Origin: Meghimatium bilineatum | Taxonomy: Eukaryota; Mollusca; Gastropoda; Stylommatophora; Philomycidae | DNA length: 64,000 nt | Direction of reading: 5' to 3' | Assembly (NCBI GenBank): GCA_034231615.1 | Contig: CM067316.1 | Coordinates: 27,890,093 to 27,954,092, forward strand | Shown: piece by piece, positions 46,335 to 58,194 of the stretch | Layout: each line of letters begins with the position of its first letter | How positions within the stretch are numbered: the stretch's first letter is position 1 | Made by a program: the position numbers and the translations under genes | The notes under the pieces: model-generated | What the model was told of the DNA's origin: nothing | Database searches by the model: none | The model's input: only the letters and a program-made list of their open reading frames with translations

Positions 46335-47900
46335 CAAAATCATCAATGGTCGTCTCCGCAACGAAAGCTGACTGCAACTAGACCTCCAACATCCACTGTC
46401 TCGTGTTTTGTAATGCACTCTGCTAGACTGTAACTTATCCACATCTTGTGATGTTACTCTCCCACTTGTATCTCTGCATACCTCATGCTCGCTTCCCGTC
46501 GACTTTACCCTCAAGTAAGGTTTTCAACAAGGTGTTATGCCTTTTAATGTGTTCAAAATGTTCTATTTTCCAGATCTTTATTTCCCTTAATAATTCTTTC
46601 TTCATATTAAGTATTTTTATAACCTCTTTGTTTGTTTTCTTCTCTTTCCATGATGTTCTCCCTGATCTTCTGTATACCCACATCTCATAGGCATAAATTC
46701 ATCTTCTAATTGTTTGTTTAGTGTCCATGTTTCTGAGCCATAAATTAATATAGAATAGATGTAACATTTTATAATTCTCATTTTTAACTTTGTAATTTGT
46801 TTTTAGATGTTAACTTTGTCCTCATGTCATTGAAAGTACGTTTAGCCATGCCTATTTTCCTTTTAGCTTCTGTTTGATAGCTGCCGTCATTTGTGATTAT
46901 GTGTCCATGATATTGGTAGGATTCTACTAGTTGCAATTTCTCTCCGTTTATGTTTAGCACATGTTCTTCTATCATTATGCTAATTATAATTTAAAAAAAT
47001 ATTATATTCATACCCAGTCCATATACTTTAATGTATTTATCGACCTGATCTTTGTAGTTCATGTTCACTTTCTGCTAAAAGAACAGTGCCATCTGCATAT
47101 CTCAGGTTGTTTATTTTCCCACTGATCTTGAGTCCTGGTTGTCCTTCTATATGTTTAAAAGTATTCTGCGTAGATATTAAATAGGCTGGTTATAAATACA
47201 TCCTTGTCTTACCCCTCTTCTTATTTCTATGTATGATAAGTAGTTGTTTTCACACCTTATTGATGCAGTGTTCCCAGTATATATTTCTAATTAGTCTGAT
47301 GTCTTTTCCATGTATGCCTATTTCCTGAAGATATTTGATTAATTTTTCATGTTTTTCAATTTCCATATTTCATATGGAAAAAGGCCTTGCTGTAGTCTAC
47401 GAAACAAATATAGATACTGATTTGTACTTCTACATATTTATCTTTCAACAGTCGGATACTAAGTATAGATTCTCTGGTTCCTTTGTTTTTCCTAAATTGT
47501 CTATCTTGTTTTAATTCATTCATGTATTATCTTAAGTAGTATGTTAGTTATATGACTCATTAAACGTACTGTTATATAATCTGTACAGTCCACAGCACTG
47601 GACTTCTTAGGTAGTGGAATAAATATTCATGATGTCAGATCTTTAGATATGTGGTCTATTTTATATATTCATTGGAAAGTTCTGTGATAGCTTCCTAATC
47701 CAAATTCATTTAGAGTTTTTATTTAGAGTCTGCTGCTATGTTGTCGGAGCGTACGGTCATTCCACATTTTATAAATTTTATTGCATTTTATACTTCTGTT
47801 TTCAGTATAGCTGGTCCATTATTGTTGTGTAGTGTAGGTTTTTTGTTTGGTCATAAAACAGTTATGTTGCATAACCTGCCCACATAACATGTAAGTATTT
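46335..47900 (-). pseudogene. RTE-type LINE reverse-transcriptase relic
   Basis: Minus-strand order: FVDYSKAF near 47405; YAEYF near 47170, preceded by a frame-shifted RRGVRQGC; INNLRYADGTVLLAESEHEL near 47100 with the active site changed from YADD to YADG; YQYHGHIITNDGSYQTEAKR near 46900; a Y-x-S-ETWTL block near 46730; MWVYRRSGRTSWKEKKTN near 46660; and KTLLEGKVDG near 46500. The 3' end at 46340 gives a R-Y-W-like C-terminus before an ATGATG remnant. It is the same subfamily as 17330-18108 and reaches much further 5', but with more stops. Confidence 0.82.
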
Positions 47901-48394
47901 CTGTTTTATCAAATATATGTTTTCCGTTTTTATCTTTAATTCAGTCACCCCTACCCCCACCCTCTACTTATAGGGTTTTCCTTATTTGTGTACCACCTTA
48001 TCTCTTTATGCCTTCCTTTTGCTTTATGTTGTACTGAAATATTCTCTATTTCACTGCATTTTGCTTCTAGTCATGTTTGTTTGTTCTGCACATGTTACGT
48101 ATCTCTATAATGATATCTCTATAATTATACATATAATGAATTGTATATAGTGAATATTTTGGGGTATTTTTAGCTGTCTTTCTTTCTGACGTTTTTGTAC
48201 TTTTTACATCATTCAGAAGTAAAAGGTTATCAATATCATTGGCCTGCTTTACAGGAGCACAGGAGAACTTTAAGATTTTCTGCGAGCGCCATGGGTTGGA
48301 AAATAAGCCGACTTTATCGAATCAATTTTGTCCGTCTACGTGCTAAATTAGATAAACCTATGCGTTACAGGGAGAACAGACTTATGTAATTCTC
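47901..48394. other. Unassigned; possible 5' LINE remnant
   Basis: T-rich on the plus strand and likely the decayed 5' part of the flanking LINE, but no motif can be placed. The plus frame at 48195-48389 has no known domain. Confidence 0.35.
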
Positions 48395-48625
48395 CTTTTG
48401 TGCGTACATGACTTAGTAGTGCTGTGCCCCGATAGTGTGTACATTCTCTTTTACTACCTATATTCTTCCACAACGGTATGATTATTGCTTGTTGCCAATC
48501 TTTAGGGTGTTCTTTGTTGTGGCCATGCTGCGTTAAATATTCTGTGTAACCATTTGATGCCATACTCTCCTGTTACTTGTATAGTTTCGGATGATAATCT
48601 GTCCACCCCTGGTGTGAAATGTCTC
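48395..48625 (-). pseudogene. LINE reverse-transcriptase fragment, N-terminal side
   Basis: Minus frame: GVDRLSSETIQVTGE, then HRIFNAAW-like residues, then PKDWQQAIIIPLWKNIGSKR and ECTHYRGTALLSHV. The P-x-D-W-x-x-A-x-I-x-P-L-x-K-x-G-x-x-x-x-C-x-x-Y-R-G block is diagnostic for LINE polymerases. It is a different LINE lineage from the relic on its left. Confidence 0.75.
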
Positions 48626-49235
48626 TGAAATTATATTGCACAAATAAGAGACCTTTGACATAAATTAACGTGTTTCTCTCTCGTGTCAATTGAACCTGTA
48701 TAAAGAAAAAAAAGGAGTTCGATCCAAGCTTCCATTATATGGAGAGATAGAAAATAATAATTAAGCAACTTGTAACAATTCTAAATTAAGTTCATATCGT
48801 AGATATTTCTAGTTTGTGTATAGTTTTCATATAACAACAATTTAATAAACACTATATAATTGTTACACTTTTCACCAATATTTTTCAATTACTAATATGA
48901 TCAAAACACGTATCATCCTCATCAGCTGGAACTCCCAACTTAAATCAGGCATTGGGGAATATAATCTGCATCACTTCAGTTTGGTACTTCTTGAAAGATC
49001 ATCCGGGATCTCCGATATTACAGATATGTGAACTGAGTCACTGCGTTAGGCCACCTCCCAATTATTGCCATGTTTTTATTGGTCATTTATTTATACTTTG
49101 TTTCGTCAGCCAATGCACCGCAATAGTCGTATGAAGTTACGTATATTGTCTTAGTACTCTGGCCTATTATATCAGGCCAACCAATTAAAACATGAGAAAT
49201 CGTTACTTTTAGAATAACACAAAAAAACATTGACA
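48626..49235. other. No recognised gene; weak inverted repeat
   Basis: CATGTTTTTATTGGTC near 49069 and GGCCAACCAATTAAAACATG near 49174 form a loose inverted repeat. No gene recognised. Confidence 0.35.
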
Positions 49236-49410
49236 GATATGGAGGCTGTCACAGGCTAGGGTAGCCCACCCGAATTGTCAATTCATGCCGAAATCAATGT
49301 GCTAGACCTACAAGGCGCATAACGGTGGCACAACGTAATCACGCTCCCGGCGGAAATTACACGGATATCCATGCTGGTTACAATGGAGCGAACGAAAGAA
49401 AAAAATAACA
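49236..49410 (+). mobile_element. 3' fragment of the 1.27-kb retroelement family
   Basis: GGCTGTCACAGGCTAGGG, GGCACAACGTAATCACGCTC and GCGGAAATTACACGGATATC follow the order of the 3' part of the element at 50684-51952 (minus strand), and the end GAGCGAACGAAAGAAA corresponds to its GAA-rich tail. It is 5'-truncated, as expected for target-primed insertion. Confidence 0.7.
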
Positions 49411-50039
49411 ACACACAATTGAGATATACCATAAATAGTGTTTGAAATTATTGTGACTAGTTTTTAAAAACAAAATATTCTTCTTATAATATTAATAAAG
49501 GAAATGCGAATATGTGAGGAAAGTAAAAACCTAGACATTATTGTATTTTTTGTAAAAAAAATTCGACCGTACCAAAAATTGAATGCCTCAATAAGAGGTC
49601 ATGTCTGGTAACCCTACTATTAGTGTTCACTACAAGATTGACCTACATTAAATAAAGGCTGTCTTCGACCTGAAATGTAGCCATAACACATGTTATAAGA
49701 GATTGTAGTAATACTGTGTCTTCAAAATACCCTGAAGGATTCCGCATGTGGAAGGTTTGAATGTCTCACCAGTGAGCCATCAGACCAACCGCAATTCAAC
49801 AACACACTCCTAATCGATAACATGTTCATTAAGGGTTCTTTCTAGTGGATCAAGACATAGAAAAACCGGGGTCTTTGTTACCTCTAGTATTTTATGGTAG
49901 TGCGCCCTGAAGTGGATTTTGTATCCACTGGTTGAAATTAGCTGCCTCTCCAAATGAGAGACACTGTCATTAACTATATACCTATCTCTAGTAGATGCCA
50001 CACAACATTTTCATGTGTACAGTGATGTTTTAACCGCAT
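49411..50039. other. No recognised feature
   Basis: AT-rich on the left, more mixed near 49850-50000. Nothing recognised. Confidence 0.35.
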
Positions 50040-52315
50040 CTGATTAGGAGTCTTCTACTCAAAGTACCCCACACAACTTTGACTTTGAATCTTCTAACAA
50101 TGTACTTAACACAATTGTGTGATTGTGTCTTCTAACTCAAACTACTTAACACAACTGTGAGATATTCTTCTACATAAAAGTACTTCACACAACTGTGAGT
50201 TGGAGACTTCTAACTCAAAGTACTTTCACACAACTGTGAGATGGAGACGTATAATTCAAAGTACTTAACACAACTGTGATATAGTCTTTTAACTCAAAGT
50301 ACTTTCACACAACTGTGAGATAGTCTTCTACATAAAAGTACTTCACACAACTGTGAGATGGAGACTTCTAACTCAAAGTACTTCACACAACTGTGAGATG
50401 GAGACGTCTAACTCAAAGTACTTCACACAACTGTGAGATAGATTCTGCTACCTCAAAGTACTTCACACAACTGTGAGATAGTCTTCTAGCTCAAAGTACT
50501 TAACATAACTGTGAGATAGAGTCTGCTACATAAAAGTAATTCACACAACTGTGAGATAGTCTTCTAACTCAAAGTACTTCACACAACTGTGAGATAGAGT
50601 CTGCTACCTCAAAGTACTTAACACAACTGTGAGATATAGTCTGCTACCTCAAAGTAATTCACACAACTGTGAGATAGTCTTCTTCTTCTTCTTCAGCGTT
50701 AGTTCTCAAATAACCACAACGAATATTTCGTGTGATTTCCGCAGGGGAGCGTGAGGTACGTTGTGCTGCAAGTTCCACAGTAGAAATGTGATTATTTGCA
50801 CCCCGGTTGGCCACTTGTGGTCGGGACGTCCGAAATCCAGCACATCCGTTTTTGTCATTCCTTTATTTCGGGTTTGATCCCTAGTCCGTGACAGCCTGTG
50901 TATCTGTCACCGGGCAAGCTGGTGTGTAGTGCCTCTTCGCCAAGACGCTTGTCGAGCGCGTCTATCTGGCACGAGGTGCTCCACCGTCTATAAACCCATA
51001 TCGTGCAAATGGACGAACTCTGCGTGTGTCCATCGGGTACCGAACCTTTCATCATCCGCGAGCCTGGTTCCGTAAGAGGAAGAACTCGCCAGAAGCGTTG
51101 GACCCTGGCTCGTTCGCCCTCCTACCCGAGGCGTCGTTCACAGACATCATGAACCCCTCGCACAAGTTTGAGTCTCACCACGCGTTTGAGAGCAAGGCGT
51201 TCTAGAGCTGAGCGACCTTGTTCCAATAGCGCCTGAGCCCATCAGGTACTGAACCCTTTCTCTCTGCAAGTGTATTTCCGGTATAGGAAATCTTGACAGT
51301 AGAGTTGGGCCAGGACTGCCATCGTTGTCCCCTTCTTGCCTAAGCCCATCGGGTTCGGAACCCTTTCTCTTCGCTAGAATATTTCCGGTATAGGAAGGCT
51401 CGAGATTAGAGTTGGTTTAGGTCTTCTTGCTTTTCCGAGCGCCCATATTGGGTCTGGGTCTCTGCCTATAAGGATCACAGGTAACTAGAAGCTCGTCTCG
51501 AGCTAACAGAGCTTATAGTTCCCTTTCCTAGGAATTTTTTACTTTTCATTTGCAGTTCGTGCTGCCCCCTGGCGCTGTTCTGCCCTTTCATTATGTCATT
51601 GTACTCATTTTGACATATATTTGTTTCTTTCCATGCATCCACCTTTACGTGCCTTTTACATTGGCCGCACCTCCAATGTTCTGACTGGACTAACAGGCGT
51701 CACTGTATGCCGACAGTGTCGCTATATGTGGTGATGCTGGTGGTGTTGGAGATATTGTGTCTCTTTTGCAGTCAAATCTCTTTCCATCTGCTTCCTCCAC
51801 ATTCTCGGACACGATCCCCAAATGATTTGGCCAGAATCAGCTCGAGCTGCTGTTTTATGTTACCAGGGTGCACCGCGAGGGGGTACATTTTGGATCTTGG
51901 TTATCTGCTAACCCTGGGTCCGCCTAGAGCAATGCGTTCCCTTTTGCACCCCAGATAGTCTTCTAACTCAAAGTACTTAACACAACTGTGAGATAGAGTC
52001 TGCTACCTCAAAGTACTTCACACAAATGTGAGATAGTCTTCTAACTCAAAGTACTTAACACAACTGTTAGATAGAGTTTTCTACATAACAGTACTGCACA
52101 TAACTGTGAGATAGAGTCTTCTACATAAAAGTACTTAACACAACTGTGAGATAGAGTCTTCTACATAAAAGTACTTAACACAACTGTGAGATAGAGTCTT
52201 CTACATAAAAGTACTTAACACAACTGTGAGATAGAGTCTTCTACATAAAAGTATTCACACAACTGTAAGAAAGAGTCTTCTAACTCAAAGTACTTAACAC
52301 AGCTGTGAGATAGAG
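50040..52315. repeat. 37- to 40-bp satellite array, interrupted by a retroelement
   Basis: Units contain AAAGTACTTCACACAACTGT and GAGATAGAGTCTTCTA with CTCAAAG or CATAAAAG variants. The array occupies 50040-50683 and 51953-52315 and reappears at 54779-54838 after a hAT element. So one continuous array was split twice. Two unit variants alternate, suggesting a higher-order pattern. Confidence 0.93.
50684..51952 (-). mobile_element. 1.27-kb GC-richer retroelement with (GAA)n tail
   Basis: AGATAGTCTTCT flanks it at 50672-50683 and 51953-51964, a perfect 12-bp duplication of array sequence. On the minus strand it starts GGGGTGCAAAAGGGAACGCA and ends in TTTGAGAACTAACGCTGAAG plus GAA repeats, so it is a retrotransposed copy. 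The 3' part resembles the tail of the GAA-tailed SINEs. No long frame exists; the minus-strand frame 51055-50855 shows no domain. Three related internal blocks, each beginning CATCGGGT or CATCAGGT, lie near 51031, 51240 and 51347. It may be a nonautonomous LINE derivative or a giant SINE. Confidence 0.8.
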
Positions 52316-54778
52316 CAGGTGTGTCAAACTCAAAAAGCACCATGGTCGGAAAAGATAATTTGAGTATACCGGCGGGCCACACTAACAAATCTGAGAAACA
52401 CTGTAATCTTATTGAATTATATTTAATTAATTTGCACGCCTACTACAACGGTTTTTATTAAGCTAACACCCCACAACGCCAAATATAACAATTGTAATGC
52501 AACATTTATTTAAGAACATTCAATCATTTTTACTGTTTAATCCGTGTTTTGTCCTGAGGTGTGAGATCCATTATTTATATAAGAACATTCAATTATTTGT
52601 ACTCTTTAATCAGTGTTTTGTCCTGAGGATTGATGCCTCTTTTTCATGACAATTTTTCGTATATCTGGCTGAAATGTATTTGCAGTTCCGACCTTCATCA
52701 GGGATGACATGTGTTCATCAGTCAGCCTTGTTCTCTGAGAAGTTTTTGTTAATTTCATGAAGGAAAATAACTGTTCACACACATAGGTGGAACCGAACAT
52801 TGCCATAATCCTAGTCGAAAACTTTCTGAAGTTTGTAAACTTTTCAGGAAGGTATGAATAGAAGCCAGGTATTCTAGATGTCTTTGATTTGAGTGTAGAA
52901 TCAGACTGCATTTCTAATAGCTCCATCTGCAAGTTTTCCTCTGCTTTGACAACATCAAAGTTGAATGGTGCAGAGAATAATGCAAAATGGTATTCAAAAG
53001 ATGAGAAATCACGAAATCTTTCCTGGAACTCTTTTGACAATAAATCTAGGTGACTCTCATATTTAGCAAAGGTAAGTACAGCATTGGCCTGGTTTTTGAG
53101 TTCTTTGCAGTTAGGAAAATGAATCAAATTTTCATGTGACAACTGTGTCTTCCATGAGCTTATTTTTGTAATGAAACATTTCATATCGTCGTACAACTGA
53201 GCGATGAGTTTGTTTTTGCCTTGTAATTTCAAATTAAGATCACTTAAATGTGCAGTAATGTCCACAGCAAACGCTAGATCCTGGACCCAACTTTCATCTT
53301 TTATTTCATCTGTGTTTTTACCTTTAATCTCCACAAATAAAGTAATTTCTGGTCTCAGCAAATAAAATCTTTTAAGCACACGACAACCAACGGACTGCTG
53401 TGTAGAATGGAACATCGGTGAACTGACTATCCATGTCTTCTAATAGCTGACTGAATTGACGATGGTTGAGAGCATTGCATTTGATAAAGTTCACTGTTTT
53501 TGTGACCACACTAAGCACGTGATTCAATTTTAAAGTCTTTGAACACAAATTTTGTTGATGAATAATGCATTGAAAATCTGCAAATGATGAATCTGGATAC
53601 GAGTTCTCAATTTTTGTTCGCAACGTGGCAGCAACACCATTATGTCTACCAACCATATTCACATCACCGTCAGTAGATAAACATAAGTTTACTCATATTA
53701 AATCATAGTCATGCAGAATCCGCTCGACTTTTTCAAAGATGTCGTCGCTCGATGTAGTGTCATGCATTGGGATTAGTTCAATTAGTTCTTCATAAATATT
53801 AAATTCACTGTCACAAGCCCTAATAAAATCTGCAAGCTGTGTTATTCCAGTGATGTCAACGGTCTCATCAATAGCAATAGAAAAATGTTCACAATTGGAT
53901 GATGCAGCCTTCAACTGTTGTTTCAAATCATCTGCCATTTCATCAATCCGTCCAGCGACAGTATTCCTGGTTAACGAAATATCCTTAAATAACTGTGCTT
54001 TCTGTAGGCACACAATGTCAGCAGCTTTTACAAGGCAATACTTTACGAAATCTCCTTCACTGTAAGATTTCCCACTCATGGCGACCATTCGGCTGAGTTC
54101 ATAGCTTGCAGTAACGAAAGCGACATTGGGTTCATCTATTCTTGTAAAACATGTCTGTTGCTGTATCAAGTTAGCCTTCAATTCCTGGAGTCTTGAAACA
54201 CGCATTAAGCCCACATATTTATCGCAGGATCGATGGTTTTTTTTATAATGTCTTTTTAAGTTGTACTCTTTTGGCGTGGCAATGCTGTTATTGCATACTA
54301 AACAATGTATCTTTCCATTTACCATTGCACAAAAATACTATAGTTCCCATTTTTCTTGAAATACTCGCCTTTCTTCATCAAGTGTCCTTTTCTTCTCAGA
54401 TGAAGGTGCTGTAACCATTTTAAATGTAGTCAGTTTATGCAGTACTTCATTAAAACAAATAATATAATTACCGGCACTATTCCGCAAGATACAATTTATT
54501 ATTGTTTTAAAATTTTAACATGGCAATAACAATCTGTTTGCTTCTTCCGGTCAATGTTGCCAATTGTCATAGATAGAAAACCCGTACTAGCTTAAAATAG
54601 CCGTATTGTTTTCTTATACGTGGCACTATGCCAGATTTATATTTTATACACCCAGTTTAAAGTATTAAAACTGCAATTGTCGCCATTAAATGAGACAATT
54701 GCAGTATTCTTTATGTGGGCCGCACACGCGCTTGCAAAGGGCCGCATGCGGCCGTGGGCCGAACGTTTGACATGCCTG
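52316..54778 (-). mobile_element. hAT transposon, complete, in a satellite array
   Basis: The left end CAGGTGTGTCAAACTC and the complement of the right end, CAGGCATGTCAAACG, are terminal inverted repeats typical of hAT elements. AGATAGAG at 52308-52315 and AGTTAGAG at 54779-54786 are the 8-bp duplication, one difference. The element is 2463 bp, with one transposase on the minus strand. GC-rich subterminal sequence (GGCCGCATGCGGCC) lies at 54740-54755. Confidence 0.92.
52606..54418 (-). pseudogene. hAT transposase (GTF2IRD2/ZBED5-like), three lesions
   Basis: A start at 54418 (MVTAPSSEKKRTLDEERR) opens a frame of about 600 codons. Near residue 39 a C-x2-C...H-x4-H zinc finger is seen (CLVC, then HYKKNH). 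Then come SIAIDETVD with the first catalytic Asp near residue 180, LSTDGDVNMVGRHNGVAATL with the second, AVRWLSC, then the C-terminal dimerisation region with MAMFGSTYVCEQLFSFMKL. Lesions: a TAG in frame at 54340-54338, a TGA at 53695-53693 where relatives have Trp, and one frameshift near 53385. Otherwise it is uninterrupted, so the copy died recently compared with most of the window. The intact protein would cut and rejoin hAT ends in the nucleus. Confidence 0.88.
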
Positions 54779-54786
54779 AGTTAGAG

Positions 54787-54920
54787 TATTCTAACTCAAA
54801 ATACTTCAAACGACTGCGAGTTGGAGTATTCTACATATTAGATGATACTTGATAACGCCTTATCAAGTGCACAAGATGATAATAGATAACGCCTTATCAA
54901 GTGCACAAGATAATAAACAA
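54787..54920. repeat. End of satellite array and a short duplication
   Basis: Array units continue to about 54838 (AAAATACTTCAAACGACTGC). Then GATAACGCCTTATCAAGTGC occurs twice at 54851 and 54888. Confidence 0.8.
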
Positions 54921-55854
54921 TTTCTCTGAATCCTCGGGATTGAAACAAATATAATTGTGCAAGTCTCTTTGAATGATGTGCTGCTTCAAACCGAGTCCCT
55001 CCACAATACAGTCACATGATCTCAGTGACAATAATCCTTCTAAAGTAACGAAATGAGACTTTTCCCATGATTACAAGTTTTCTCTTTGTTTATACTTTGT
55101 GTCGACAATGGATAAAAATCAGAGGAAATGTCAAATAGTCTGACTTTAGAATGATGATTGATTACGGATGAGACCAAAATGAGGAATTGAGAGAAACTGG
55201 TTCAAGCGTAATAAAATATTTGGCATACATTACATGTGGTGATTGATTTTATCTTTGTTCCGTTAGTTCAACTAATCTATTGATAATATGTCGTCCCATG
55301 CAGGGTTAATCTAGTTTGTGAACATGAAGAGTGAATTTCCTATATTTGTAAATATCACTTGTCAAGTTTATCGAATCACAACCTCTGTTCATTTTGATAA
55401 CCAAAAAGCACTGATATAATGAAATTGTACTCGCGTTCATGGTCCAAAGGAGCGATCATCATAACAAGGGATAAACATTCAATTACTGACCAGCTCTTTC
55501 CCAGATCAATCTGGTAAAATCATCTTTGCGGATCCAACTTTCATTGGGTAGCGACACATAAGTGACAAATCTAAAGCTCGAATGAGTGGCATCAATCAAA
55601 TTACAAAGTAGCGCTATGTCTGATCAGCTGATCGGGCGTATATTTGGAGAAGGGCTCATTCTGACCAAGGTAACAGGTTGCACAGGTAATGTCTGGTTAA
55701 ATGAAAAAAAACATCACGGAGAAAGCAAATCCAAACCCAAATATCATGGTTGGTTGGTTACTGATCCGGAGGTCCTTGGATTCATGCCCTTTGACCAACC
55801 CCAATATCATAAGTGATTAAAAAATATTAGGCGTAATGACTATTATTTCTGGAA
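54921..55854. other. No recognised feature
   Basis: AT-rich. The plus frame 55586-55816 (76 codons) has no recognised domain. It precedes a LINE relic and I leave it uncalled. Confidence 0.4.
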
Positions 55855-57525
55855 TATGGAAACGATACCACAAGACTTTAAGACTGCTTCCATCATAAAT
55901 CTATACAAGAGAAAATGAAATTGCCTAGCTTGCGACAGCCTCCGAGGCATATCCCTGCTCTCTATAGCAGTCAAGATCCTGGCTAGGATTCTATTAAACA
56001 TTCTGCAAGTCCATCTTGAGACAAGTCTCCTCCCAGACAGCCAATGTTGCTTCCGACAGGGCAAAGGTACGATTGACATGAAATTCACTGCCACAAAACT
56101 ACAGGGAATATGTCGCGAATAGAACATTGGTCTTTACATAACATTTTTCGACCTAGCTAAGGCATTCTACACTATAAATTGCGAAGGACTTTGGAATATC
56201 ATGGCCAAATTCGGATGTCCCGAAAAAAATCACCAACATGTTTCATCAGTTCCATGATAATTTGACAGTCTGTGTGCAAGATGACAACAGCTCACACTCA
56301 AACCCGATTCCAGAAACTAACGGTGTCAAACAGGGTTGAGTCCTGGTTCCGACGCTCTTCAGAATGATGTTCTCTGCGATGTTAAATTATGCCGTCGGAA
56401 CAGCAGTGCAGGAATTTGCTTTCGCTATCGAGATGATAGAAGGTTTTTCAATCATAGTAGATTGAAGGTACGATCAAAACTAAGACGGACATTGTTCGCG
56501 ACCTCTTGTTCGCCGACCATTGTGCACTGAACGCTACCAGTCTGAAAGACATGTAGGGCAGCACGGGCCTATTTTCTTTGGCTGTGATGCGTTCGGTCTC
56601 ACCATCAGCACGCCGAAGACATTAGTAATGAATAAAACCGCGCCAGGTGTACCCTACACAGAACCAGTAATCACATCAAAGGACCAAAAAACTCAATACT
56701 GTCAATAATTTTGTATATCTCGGCAGCACCCTATCGCAAACTGCGACAATTGATGAGGATGTTGCCTGGCGTATTGCTCACGCCAGTACGGCATTCAGGA
56801 GTCTTCGTGTCAACGTCTGGATCAGGCGTGGTCTCAACTTGACAACTACGATGAACGTGTAATGCGCAGTGGTTCTACCAACACTGCTTTATACTGTGTC
56901 ATCCTGGACTGTCTATGCAAGACACGCTCGACAGCTTAACTCTTTTCACCTTCGGTGCATAAGAAATCTCATAGGAGTACGTTGGCAGGATCGAGTACCA
57001 GACACGGAAATCCTTCAAAAGTCCCGTATGCAAAGCACCTGACTAGGTCCCAACTGCTGGACATCGTCCATATGCCTGACAAGCGCCTTCCAAAAAGATT
57101 ATTCTATGGGGAGCTATGCGATGTCAAACGTTCAAGCGGAAAAGCGCTTCAATGGTCACATAAAAACTCTCTCAAGCACTGCAGCATTGATTCTAGCTCC
57201 TGGAAGACTACAGCCCGTGATCGCTCAGCAGGCACACCAAGATCACTGTTGGCATCACTGAATTTGAAAAAAGGAAGAACACTGCGGGCAATTTACAAGC
57301 GACGGAATGACAAATCCGAAAACTCTCCTACCCCAAATCCTCTACATTCCTTCATGCACTGCAATGGAACTTTCCTGGCGCGAATCGGACTCATGGGGCC
57401 CTACGAACCTGTGAACCAAATTAGACAATCACAAATGTTTAGTTGTTTTTCTACTTGCTCATCACATTTATTATTTTTCATGCCATGTTCATCTTCGCTT
57501 GCGAAGGAAAAAAATCATCATCATG
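55855..57525 (+). pseudogene. Long C2H2-finger LINE relic
   Basis: In order on the plus strand: FKTASIINLYKRK; RGISLLSIAVKILARILLNI; FRQGKGTIDMKF; TFFDLAKAFYTINCEGLWNI; a shifted KQG block; FRYRDDRRFFN; LFATSC, decayed from an LFADDC active site; NNFVYLGS-type residues near 56710; RNLIGVRWQD-like sequence near 56970; then a run with VHMPDKRLPKRLFYGELCDV, KNSLKHCSIDSSSWKTTARD and finally ARIGLM, the finger region with its histidines degraded. Stops and shifts are numerous. The 3' UTR holds TTCGCTTGCGAAGG, shared with 28500 and 17190. Confidence 0.85.
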
Positions 57526-57605
57526 ACTACTAAAACTAGTCACTACTAAAACTAGTCACTACTAAAACTAGTCACTACTAAAACTAGTCACTACTAAAAG
57601 TGACT
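57523..57605. repeat. 16-bp tandem repeat, about five copies, at LINE 3' end
   Basis: ACTACTAAAACTAGTC repeats directly after the LINE tail ATCATCATG. Each unit contains the palindrome ACTAGT. Confidence 0.92.
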
Positions 57606-57724
57606 AGAGCGGAAGCCGCAATTATTGTAGTAGCACAGAGAGCTGAGTTACACTGTAAATGAACATACAGAAAATGCCATATATACGTATGTCAGGCAGT
57701 GCCAAAAATATGAATGCAAAGGTA
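57606..57724. other. No recognised feature
   Basis: Short unassigned spacer between two arrays. Confidence 0.3.
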
Positions 57725-57935
57725 GAAAAACATGTGTATACAGGAGGAGGAATCCAAGAGAAGACGAGACAGGTAATACTGGAAACACAGCTAAAAGAAG
57801 ATGAGACAGGTAATAATAAAAAATAAAGTTAACAGAACATGAGACAGGTAACACTGGAATCACATCTAACAGAAAATGAGACAGGTAATACTGGAAACAA
57901 TACTAACAGAAGATAAGATGGAAATTACTAGAAAC
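57725..57935. repeat. Imperfect repeat of about 37 bp, five copies
   Basis: GAGACAGGTAATACTGGAAA followed by CACAGCTAAAAGAAGAT recurs with considerable divergence (ATAATAAAAAATAAAGT and AAGATGGAAATTACTAG variants). Confidence 0.75.
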
Positions 57936-58194
57936 TAAACTAACACAGATGAGATGCAACATTCGAGATGTGCAAGCACAAAAGGTCGATGAATAGGCTA
58001 AGAGGGTTAAGATACAAATGGCTGGTCTAGCATTGGAAAACCGGAGTGACAAGACAAGGTTAGTAAGAAGTTAGCACGACTCTTAGCGCTGGCGAAGGTC
58101 ACAGACAAGCAGTTTAGCCTCATGAATGAAGGAGAATAATGTGATTGTACCGGATTATGAGAAGATCACATGCGGTATATGAGAAACAACTCTT
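57936..58194. other. No recognised feature
   Basis: No recognised family. Confidence 0.35.

Noticed and set aside
50040..50683. CRISPR-like direct repeats
   Set aside because: Units are contiguous, with no unique spacers of constant length and no cas genes. The context is eukaryotic.
55586..55816. A 76-codon frame upstream of a LINE
   Set aside because: No similarity to known LINE or host proteins noticed; length is within what chance gives in this composition.
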